Shown in pieces: positions 44,928 through 52,273 of a DNA stretch of 64,000 bases. A program made the position numbers and the translations under genes. Positions within the stretch are counted from its first letter, which is position 1, and each line of letters starts with the position of its first letter. The notes under the pieces are model-generated. The model ran no database searches and was not told the origin of the DNA. It worked only from the letters and a program-made list of their open reading frames with translations. Source of the DNA: Rurimicrobium sp040387755 (lineage in GTDB: Bacteria; Bacteroidota; Bacteroidia; Chitinophagales; Chitinophagaceae); assembly GCA_040387755.1 (NCBI GenBank), contig JAZKDB010000001.1, positions 310,001 through 374,000 of the forward strand, given 5' to 3'.

Positions 44928-46409
44928 ATGAAAAAAATTAAAGGCTATTTTCTGCTGGCTTTATCAGCTTGTATATTAAAAGTAACAATAGTAAATGCAC
45001 AACTGACCAGTGGAAACGTTTTTTTACTTGGAAGTTATTCGGAATTCGGAATCGCACCCAATGGTGCATTCGGCTCTAACGTAACACCGCCTGCAGGTTC
45101 GCATCCCAGACCTACCGGGCAACTGGGTTTTGTCTCCGACCCCGACAAAGATGGCTGGACGGTAGGTTCTCCTGCTTACATCGGCGATTATTTTATACCC
45201 GGTACTCCACAGGAGGGCTGGGCGATGAGTGTCAATGGTTCCGACTATCAGGCATACAGAGGCTTAGGCGGAACGTCAATGACAGGAGGGCTCACCGGCA
45301 GTAATGTATCCTATGTAGATTCTACCTACATCAAGAAAACTGTCTGGCAAGGAAGCATCAGCGCCAAAAATTTAGTGATTACCCAAACGACAACACACAA
45401 GCCTGGTGATATCTATGTAAAAGTCAATGTAGTCATCAAAAATACCGGTGCCACTACACAGCCCAATGTTTATTATACCAGAACAGTAGATCCGGATAAT
45501 GAAGCTTCAATGCCCGGAGGTTCTTATACTACCGACAATAAAATTCTGACGCAAATTCCTCATCCCTCCAATCACGTTTTAGTAACCGCTACCGGTACAA
45601 CCTATGGTTCCTTACTGGCCTTAGGTACTAAAGATCCCCGCGCCAAGGCTTATATTCTGGATGCCGGACTTTATCCTACTGCCAGTTTGAGCGCTATCTA
45701 TAATGGTACAGGAGCTGCCAGTGCTTATGCATATGATACAGGCACAATTTATACAGATGATGTTGCCATCGGCATTGTGTATAAACTTGATTCTGTAGAG
45801 GCCGGCGACAGTCTCACCATTAATTACGGATATATGTTGGAGCCCGCTGCTGTTACCGAAGCATTTGCAGATTTTACAGACCCGATAGAATTACCACTCA
45901 GTTTTCTTTCCTTCAATACCAGAAAAGATAATTGTACTGTAGTAGTAAACTGGGAGTACAATACAGACGAAAAAATAGACAATTTTACCATCGAAAGAAG
46001 TACAGATGGTATCCGATACAATCCTGTTGCTGTAATCAAAAGCAATGTCAATAGTTATGTAGATGTAAATCCTGCACCAGGCAATTCGTTTTATAGAGTA
46101 AAAGCCAAAACCTTATTACAGAGAAATTACTATTCCGGCACATCTGTGGTAAAAGGTTATGAATGCGAAGGAACACGTTTTACTATAAAACCTAACCCGG
46201 TTAAGGATTTTATTGAAATCAACGCTCCTGTTAAGTTTGAGTCGGGCTCATACGCTATCACATCTAATTCAGGACAAAAAGTAAGCAGCGGAATACTTGT
46301 GCCTAACACAAAAAACACAATAGACATCAAGACATTAAATTCGGGCGAGTATATATTGAGTTTGTTTATTAACAATACTGTTTACTCATCCACATTTACC
46401 GTTAATTAA
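44928..46409 (+). CDS. type IX secreted protein with sorting domain
   Basis: 493 residues starting at the ATG 44928 (an upstream TTG adds only four residues). A signal peptide is visible (YFLLALSACILKV ... NAQ). The N-terminal 300 residues form an unrecognised beta-rich domain, with a Gly/Thr-rich stretch and DPDKDGWTVGSPAYIGDYF. A short fibronectin-like section (NWEYNTDEKIDNFTIERSTDG) precedes the type A sorting tail (FTIKPNPVKDFIEI ... LNSGEYILSLF). It should be exported to the surface by the type IX system. Ligand or enzyme role unknown. Confidence 0.83.
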   Translation: MKKIKGYFLLALSACILKVTIVNAQLTSGNVFLLGSYSEFGIAPNGAFGSNVTPPAGSHPRPTGQLGFVSDPDKDGWTVGSPAYIGDYFIPGTPQEGWAMSVNGSDYQAYRGLGGTSMTGGLTGSNVSYVDSTYIKKTVWQGSISAKNLVITQTTTHKPGDIYVKVNVVIKNTGATTQPNVYYTRTVDPDNEASMPGGSYTTDNKILTQIPHPSNHVLVTATGTTYGSLLALGTKDPRAKAYILDAGLYPTASLSAIYNGTGAASAYAYDTGTIYTDDVAIGIVYKLDSVEAGDSLTINYGYMLEPAAVTEAFADFTDPIELPLSFLSFNTRKDNCTVVVNWEYNTDEKIDNFTIERSTDGIRYNPVAVIKSNVNSYVDVNPAPGNSFYRVKAKTLLQRNYYSGTSVVKGYECEGTRFTIKPNPVKDFIEINAPVKFESGSYAITSNSGQKVSSGILVPNTKNTIDIKTLNSGEYILSLFINNTVYSSTFTVN

Positions 46410-46425
46410 GTGTAAAGTAATTTTT

Positions 46426-46572
46426 ATGGAATATTTATTGCAGGATTTGTACAAGTTGCCACTCGAGGATAAACTGTCCATTATAGAAAGACTACTATTG
46501 GAGATACCCAATAGCGTCTACGAAGAAAAACTTTTAAAAGTTTTAATGAATAAAGTGAAGCCTCAACAATAG
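46426..46572 (+). CDS. small 48-residue protein, possibly antitoxin-like
   Basis: An ATG frame 16 bp downstream of the cargo gene stop encodes a helical, charged peptide with the stretch LPLEDKLSIIERLLLEIP. The pattern of this stretch resembles small addiction-module components, but no toxin gene follows. It is kept as a hypothetical small gene because its composition is protein-like. Confidence 0.35.
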   Translation: MEYLLQDLYKLPLEDKLSIIERLLLEIPNSVYEEKLLKVLMNKVKPQQ

Positions 46573-46989
46573 CTCATCCGTACTTTGTTAGTGCAGTATA
46601 GAGTGTAGCCGTTAGGCAAAATTGTATTAAAAGAGATTACCCGAAAACCAAGGTAGTTTTATTGCTGCAAAAATAAATATCATCCATAGATACCCAAGCT
46701 TTTCATGGCTTGGGTTTTTTGGTTGTGTGTATGGAGCATTTTTCATTAAGGCTGTCTGGTGTCGTTCTCTTCTTAATCAAATTCATTTTGGGGCGTGCCC
46801 CCGATGCTTCGCTCGGGGCCAGGCTCTCGGCTTGTAGTCCTCGCTGCGCTATGGGCAACCGTCCCAGTTTACACCAGGCGGGCCGTTGCTTTGCTTATTG
46901 TTGGGTCGGTATATCCTTAAAACTCAATCCCCCGGCGGGGAAATTTCCACGATTTTTAAAAATAATCCTGAACCCTGGATTAGGCGATT
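46573..46989. other. gene-free stretch with a GC-rich degenerate repeat-like block
   Basis: The block at about 46790-46905 (GGGGCGTGCCCCCGATGC... to CCAGGCGGGCCG) is far richer in G+C than its surroundings. It resembles, from memory, intergenic REP-like elements common in Bacteroidota genomes that begin with GGGCGTGCCC and contain TGTAGTCCTCGCTGCGC. A 98-codon frame through it is not protein-like. A direct repeat copy ends the stretch at 46956. Confidence 0.5.
46938..46956. repeat. direct repeat copy 1 beside the tandem GNAT gene
   Basis: The 19-bp word GGGAAATTTCCACGATTTT is identical to 48124-48142; flanking bases are also partly alike. The word holds the palindrome GGAAATTTCC. Confidence 0.85.
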
Positions 46990-47973
46990 CTACTTGTTGC
47001 TATTAAGCCAGTCTTCTTTTTTAATCTGATAAATATCATCAGTCATGGTTTCACTAATCGGCTTTTCGCCATGCTTCTTTGCACCTAAACGTTCTATGGC
47101 AATCTGCGAACGTTTGTTTTGTTGATCAATATAGAAGTAGACTGTAGCAACATAATCAAAGATGTAATCGAGCAGTAGTTTTTTGACGCTTTTATTGGTG
47201 TCTGTACCCCAATATGCCTGGGAGATGAAAGTGCCGCCAATAGCAATACTGGATTCCTGCTCATTATATTCGTAAAATCTGGTAGCACCAATAAGCTTAT
47301 TGGTTTTGAGGTCAACGATTTTGAATGCTCCATTGCTGTTGATACTTGTGTCAAAAAAAGTGCTGAATGCTTCTCTTTGCCATCTGTTTCTGTACGGGTG
47401 TTGTTCCCATATCGCAGGGTCGGATGCCACGGCAAATAAAGGTTCAAAATCGGCCTCCTGTAATGGATGTAAAGCCAGAAATTGGTTGTGTAATGCAGGA
47501 AGGAATAGCTTATTGATATTTGGAGCGGTAGATTCGTCCGGCTTTAAGATCCACAAACAGGCATCCCCGATTTCTTCATCCCGAACGATTTTACTGAAAA
47601 TGAAATGATGGTTCTTCAATATTTTTACTGAGGCATTAAATTTCATCTCGGTCTTCGCTGTAATGATCAATTTCGGGTCCGTGTTTTGGGCTATCTTAAT
47701 GAGTTCTTTACAGGCAAAGGAAGCGATACCCTGGCCTTCAAATTCTTTAAAAGTCCAGTAAGCAATTTCAACCCGACCATCCCGGGGTTTTCCCGTAAAA
47801 CCGCAGGAGCCCAGCACCTGGTTTTGTCTGATGATAAGATAAGCAACCCAGGGTATAGTGAAACCTGTCAGGGGGTAGTATTCTTCATACATGTTCAGCA
47901 GCGCCTGACAGTCGGCTGATTCAAATAATTGATCTATTTTGTCTTCGTTTTGCTGTAGTATCCTTAGTTCCAT
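46990..47973 (-). CDS. tandem two-domain GNAT acetyltransferase
   Basis: 327 residues holding two acetyltransferase domains. The first (1 to about 160) has VLGSCGFTGKPRDGRVEIAYW and EGQGIASFACKELI, the acetyl-CoA loop. The second (about 165-327) is of the RimJ/RimL type, with LIGATRFYEYNEQESSIAIGG, AYWGTDTNKSVKKLLLDYIFD and NKRSQIAIERLGAKKHG. Substrates are unknown. The gene is bracketed by 19-bp direct repeats at 46938 and 48124 and by gene-free repeat DNA on both sides. Confidence 0.85.
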   Translation of the reverse strand: MELRILQQNEDKIDQLFESADCQALLNMYEEYYPLTGFTIPWVAYLIIRQNQVLGSCGFTGKPRDGRVEIAYWTFKEFEGQGIASFACKELIKIAQNTDPKLIITAKTEMKFNASVKILKNHHFIFSKIVRDEEIGDACLWILKPDESTAPNINKLFLPALHNQFLALHPLQEADFEPLFAVASDPAIWEQHPYRNRWQREAFSTFFDTSINSNGAFKIVDLKTNKLIGATRFYEYNEQESSIAIGGTFISQAYWGTDTNKSVKKLLLDYIFDYVATVYFYIDQQNKRSQIAIERLGAKKHGEKPISETMTDDIYQIKKEDWLNSNK

Positions 47974-48123
47974 TTTTGATGCTGTTTTTCCGGCAATTTT
48001 TACTTTTTAATGAAGCCAAGACGATTACACCGTAAGCAGCATCTGCATAGGAGCATGGGGCTACATTTCTTTAGTATTGCAAATTTATCCATTAAAGACT
48101 AATCGCTGCTCCAATCTCAGGCA

Positions 48124-48142
48124 GGGAAATTTCCACGATTTT
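48124..48142. repeat. direct repeat copy 2 beside the tandem GNAT gene
   Basis: Identical to 46938-46956 in the same orientation, 1.17 kb away. Adjacent positions (CAATC about ten bases before, A-rich run after) are also shared. Confidence 0.85.
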
Positions 48143-48184
48143 AGAAAAAATATGAGACGGCATTCATTCATTCTACCCTCAATA

Positions 48185-48535
48185 ACCTAAAATTTTACGT
48201 CCTATATGGTATCGGTTTACGTTACTCCACGTAAAATTTTACGTCCTAAAGGGTATCGGTTTACGTTACTCCACGTAAAATTTTATGCCCCCCACCTAAA
48301 CTTTTACGTCTTATAGTGTATCGGTTTACGTTACTCAACGTAAAATTTTACGTCCACCCACCTAAATTTTTACGTCTTATAGGGTATCGGTTTACGTTAC
48401 CCAACGTGAAATTTTACGTCCCCCCACCTAAACTTTTACGTCTTATAGGGTATCGGTTTACGTTACCCAAGGTAAAATTTTACGTCTACCAAGGTAAAAC
48501 GACCATTGGTACAACGTAAAGGTTTAGGTTTTTGA
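48185..48535. repeat. 66-bp tandem repeat array containing ACGT palindromes
   Basis: The word ATCGGTTTACGTTAC occurs at 48211, 48255, 48320, 48386 and 48452, at steps of 44, 65, 66 and 66 bp; the first unit lacks about 21 bp. Between these words lie CCTAAA-TTTTACGTC units and the 16-bp perfect palindrome ACGTAAAATTTTACGT or one-base variants. The 66-bp step is a multiple of three, which makes a spurious 67-codon frame. It ends with looser units (AACGTAAAGGTTTAGG). Function unknown. Confidence 0.9.
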
Positions 48536-48643
48536 ACAATGCGGCAAAGACAAATTGTTTGGTTTCTTTGGGGCCAGGATATTTTATAATGTATTTTTGA
48601 TTGGTGATGGGTAGGTTTTAGGATTAGAAGCAAAATCATAAAA

Positions 48644-49315
48644 ATGAAAACGATTATTTCAACATTGTTGTATCTGTTGTGTTTTGGTCATTTAAATGCT
48701 CAGGATATAATCGGAACAAAATATTCGTATAGTCGCCTGTTGAGTGATTATGAGTTTTATTTGCATACAGCTTTTTCAAGAGGGTCGGGTAGTATATGTC
48801 CCAATTTGACATGGTCGATTTCTGCAACATCAAATGACACTGTTTTTATAAAAGCAATTTATGATCTCAGAGGACATTGGCCTTCATCTTTTTGTGACAG
48901 GCATGATACTATAAAGTACAAGAATACCCATACCGGAATAAACTACTTTAATGTTTCAACCAATTACATTACAGTAACGGGAATGGACCCGACTGAAATT
49001 GATACCTTTTGGAATTTATACGATACTACCTTTAATCTGAATGTGACTGAGATTTTTGAGCAGAAAGCACTTAAACGCTTTAGTTTTTATCCCAATCCTG
49101 GCAATGGCACAATGATCATTTCTGCATCTGTTATTCCAAAAGAAGCTGTAAGTGTAAAAGTGTATGATTTGTTCAGTCGCATTGTTCATCAGGAAAGCCT
49201 AAGATTCAATAATACCGATATGCACCTGATATTAAAAATCCCCAATGCATTTTATATTCTGGAATTAAGGGATGAAAAAGGGAATGTTCAGAGGGAGCGA
49301 ATATTAATTCAATAA
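48644..49315 (+). CDS. small type IX secreted protein
   Basis: 223 residues with signal peptide (LLYLLCFGHLNAQ). The mature part of about 120 residues has a Cys pair and no recognised family. A type A sorting tail follows from about residue 150 (RFSFYPNPGNGTMII ... AFYILELRDEKG). It is probably surface-exposed. A repeat array lies upstream in its promoter region. Confidence 0.78.
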   Translation: MKTIISTLLYLLCFGHLNAQDIIGTKYSYSRLLSDYEFYLHTAFSRGSGSICPNLTWSISATSNDTVFIKAIYDLRGHWPSSFCDRHDTIKYKNTHTGINYFNVSTNYITVTGMDPTEIDTFWNLYDTTFNLNVTEIFEQKALKRFSFYPNPGNGTMIISASVIPKEAVSVKVYDLFSRIVHQESLRFNNTDMHLILKIPNAFYILELRDEKGNVQRERILIQ

Positions 49316-49448
49316 ATTAGGGAAGGTTAAAAATATATGCTGGTTTTATTACTTCTCTGAAATAATCCTCCCCAAAATCCCCCTTTTTATTCCCCTTGCT
49401 TTGGAAGCTTTGGGGGCTTACTTTTGCCCGGATTTTATACACCTAAAT

Positions 49449-51572
49449 ATGCAACGTATTAGCAAATTTGCTCTGATTACTTTGATGCTGCCGGCAATAG
49501 CCTTCGCTCAAAAGAAAAATTTTACCATCACAGAGGCTACCAATGGTATGGCCACCACACTGGCCACCAAAGGTATTAAACAGGCCAGCTGGCAACCGGA
49601 GACCAGCAATCTGTATCAGGTAGATAATAATGCCTGGGTATGCACCAATGTATCCAATGGCAAGGTAGATACGGTACTGACGCTCAAAAAGCTCAATCAT
49701 CTGCTCTTCGGAAAAGATAGCCTTAAGGCCATGCCTACACCGATATGGATTGGTAAAGACCAATATTACTTCAACTCCGGCGACCAGCTCAACAGCTCTT
49801 TTGTAGGTAAGGATACCTGGATATCCAAGTCGCTGCCTAAGGGTGCCGAAAACATTTATGTAGCTCCCGAAACCCAATACATCGCTTTCACAGTGGGCAA
49901 CAATCTTTGGCTCAATGATAATAAAGTAACCAACGAGTCTAACCCCAATATCATCAGTGGTAAGGCTGTGCATCGCGACGAATTTGGTATCGACCGTGGT
50001 ATTTTCTTTTCGCCCAAAGGCAATCTGCTGGCCTATTACCGTATGGACCAGACTATGGTGAATGATTACCCGATAGTAGACTGGTCGGTAACGCCTGCCA
50101 AAGCCAATAACATTAAATACCCAATGGCGGGTGGTACTTCTCATCATGTATCGGTACAGGTATACAATCCCAAAACCAAACAATCAGTGCGCATCAAAAC
50201 AGGCACCCCTTTGGATAAATACCTGACCTGTGTGACCTGGAGCCCCGACGAAAAATACATTTATGTAGGCACGCTCAACAGAGAGCAGGATCATCTGCGC
50301 CTCAATAAATATGATGCCAACTCGGGCGAAAAAATCAGTACCCTTTTTGAAGAAAGCAGCGATAGCTATGTACAGCCGTTACATCCCATGCAATTTTTGC
50401 CAGGTAGCAACGACCAGTTTGTATGGTGGAGCCAGCGCGATGGTTTTATGCATTTGTACCTCTACAATACCGATGGCAAACTGGTACGTCAATTGACAAA
50501 AGGGGATTGGGTGGTGAATGAAATCCTGGCCTTCAACCCGGAAACAAAGGAGATCATCTTCACCTCGTCCAAAGAATCACCGATGGAAAAGAACTCCTAT
50601 GCTGTTAGCTGGACAAATGGCAAGATGCGCAGAATTGATGGCGAAACTGGCTATCATACTGTAGTGGCCAATTCTAATGGTCAGTATCTGCTGGATGTAT
50701 ACAGCTCGGCAGAAGTGCCCAAAAAAACCATCGTGCGCCATACCGATGGCCAATGGTCGAAAGTGCTCGTAGAATCTCCTAATACCTTGGCCGATTATAA
50801 TCGCCCTGAGATAAAAAATGTAACCATTAAAGCTGCCGATGGTACCCCATTGTATGGCAAACTGATTTTGCCCACCAATTTTGATGCAGGCAAAAAATAT
50901 CCGGTCATTGTTTATCTGTACAATGGTCCTAATGTACAATTACTGCACAACAGTTTTCCGGAAAGTGGCAATCTGTGGTACGAGTATATGGCACAACGCG
51001 GCTATGTAGTCTTTACGATGGACGGTCGTGGAAGCAGTAACCGTGGATTGAAATTTGAACAGGCCACTTTTGGCAAACTGGGTACTGTAGAGTTGCAGGA
51101 CCAACTGAAGGGAGTAGAGTATCTTAAATCTTTGCCTTATGTAGATGCAGGCAGAATGGGTATCCATGGCTGGAGCTTTGGTGGTTTTATGACTACGAGT
51201 ATGATGCTTCGTCATCCCGATGTATTTAAAGTGGGTGTAGCCGGTGGGCCGGTAATGGACTGGAGCATGTACGAAATCATGTACACCGAGCGTTATATGA
51301 ATACGCCACAGGAAAATCCTAAAGGTTATGAAGAATCTAACCTGCTGACCAAGACTAAGAACCTGAAAGGTAAATTGTTGTTGATACACGGTGCAGATGA
51401 TGATGTGGTGGTATGGCAGCATTCTATCAATTTTGTGAAGAAATGTGTGGACAATAATATACCCGTAGATTACTTTATGTATCCGGGCCATCCGCACAAT
51501 GTAAGAGGTAAAGACCGCGTGCATCTGATGCAGAAGATTACCGATTATTTTGACCTTTATTTAAAACCATAA
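49449..51572 (+). CDS. dipeptidyl peptidase IV family (S9B) secreted peptidase
   Basis: Removes X-Pro dipeptides from peptide N-termini. 707 residues from the ATG 49449, which gives a signal peptide (FALITLMLPAIAFAQ); an upstream start at 49401 only adds a non-signal extension. The N-terminal eight-bladed propeller (about 40-440) contains the double-Glu-like region VHRDEFGIDRG. The C-terminal hydrolase has Ser in GWSFGGFMT, Asp in GADDDVV and His in YPGHPHNV. Probably periplasmic, as there is no sorting tail. Confidence 0.93.
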   Translation: MQRISKFALITLMLPAIAFAQKKNFTITEATNGMATTLATKGIKQASWQPETSNLYQVDNNAWVCTNVSNGKVDTVLTLKKLNHLLFGKDSLKAMPTPIWIGKDQYYFNSGDQLNSSFVGKDTWISKSLPKGAENIYVAPETQYIAFTVGNNLWLNDNKVTNESNPNIISGKAVHRDEFGIDRGIFFSPKGNLLAYYRMDQTMVNDYPIVDWSVTPAKANNIKYPMAGGTSHHVSVQVYNPKTKQSVRIKTGTPLDKYLTCVTWSPDEKYIYVGTLNREQDHLRLNKYDANSGEKISTLFEESSDSYVQPLHPMQFLPGSNDQFVWWSQRDGFMHLYLYNTDGKLVRQLTKGDWVVNEILAFNPETKEIIFTSSKESPMEKNSYAVSWTNGKMRRIDGETGYHTVVANSNGQYLLDVYSSAEVPKKTIVRHTDGQWSKVLVESPNTLADYNRPEIKNVTIKAADGTPLYGKLILPTNFDAGKKYPVIVYLYNGPNVQLLHNSFPESGNLWYEYMAQRGYVVFTMDGRGSSNRGLKFEQATFGKLGTVELQDQLKGVEYLKSLPYVDAGRMGIHGWSFGGFMTTSMMLRHPDVFKVGVAGGPVMDWSMYEIMYTERYMNTPQENPKGYEESNLLTKTKNLKGKLLLIHGADDDVVVWQHSINFVKKCVDNNIPVDYFMYPGHPHNVRGKDRVHLMQKITDYFDLYLKP

Positions 51573-51581
51573 GTTTCAAAC

Positions 51582-52271
51582 TTGACAAAAGCCTTGAAGA
51601 AAATATCCAAAATCCTGTTACGGACATTGTTGTTTGTAGCAGGATTTTTTCTGCTCTACCTGCTGGCTGCTTTTACGCTGCCTTATATTGCTGTTAATGA
51701 CGATGCGCCAGTAAAGGGTGTGGATGGATATGAAATCTACATTCTATCTAACGGTGTACATACAGATTTGGTCTTGCCACTAAAGACAGATGTAAAAGAC
51801 TGGACACAGCAATTGAGTTTTGAACATACAGTGAGCAAAGATTCTGCAATGCAATATGTAGGTTTTGGATGGGGCGATAAGGGGTTTTATCTGGAGACAC
51901 CTACCTGGGCCGATCTCAAAGCCAGCACAGCTTTGAAGGCCATGTTTTTTATGAGTTCCTCCGCCATGCATGTTACTTTTCATAAAGAATTGCAGCAGGG
52001 TGAGCTTTGTAAAAAAATATGGATCAGTGAAGATAATTACCGCTTGCTGGTGTCATTTATCAACATGAGTTTTCAGAAAAACAGAAAGGGAGAGTTTTTG
52101 TATATTCCCAATCATGCCTACGGAACTAATGACGGTTTTTATGAAGCGAATGGTACGTACAATCTATTTTATACCTGTAATACCTGGGCCAACGACGGAT
52201 TGAAAAGAGCCCATCTGAAAGCCTGCCTCTGGACCCCGCAAGACAAAGGGATTTTATATCATTATCGTTAA
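51582..52271 (+). CDS. DUF2459/TIGR02117-type membrane-anchored protein
   Basis: 229 residues with one N-terminal membrane helix (LLRTLLFVAGFFLLYLLAAF) and a periplasmic domain with YEIYILSNGVHTDLVLPL, FGWGDKGFYLETPTW and TCNTWANDGLKRA. These are landmarks of the TIGR02117 family, whose Cys/His pattern suggests an NlpC/transpeptidase-like fold, though activity is unproven. The only available start is TTG at 51582 (next TTG 12 bp on). It is 9 bp downstream of the DPP-IV gene. Confidence 0.78.
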   Translation: MTKALKKISKILLRTLLFVAGFFLLYLLAAFTLPYIAVNDDAPVKGVDGYEIYILSNGVHTDLVLPLKTDVKDWTQQLSFEHTVSKDSAMQYVGFGWGDKGFYLETPTWADLKASTALKAMFFMSSSAMHVTFHKELQQGELCKKIWISEDNYRLLVSFINMSFQKNRKGEFLYIPNHAYGTNDGFYEANGTYNLFYTCNTWANDGLKRAHLKACLWTPQDKGILYHYR

Positions 52272-52273
52272 AG

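Noticed and set aside
46710..47006. 98-codon frame through the GC-rich block
   Set aside because: It is a translation of the degenerate repeat element and overlaps the end of the GNAT gene.
48316..48519. Repetitive 67-codon frame
   Set aside because: The 66-bp repeat step is a multiple of three, which automatically yields a periodic open frame; no start context or domain supports it.
48185..48535. Array considered as a CRISPR
   Set aside because: Repeats are not constant short units between unique spacers; the intervening DNA is itself repeated, and no cas genes are near.
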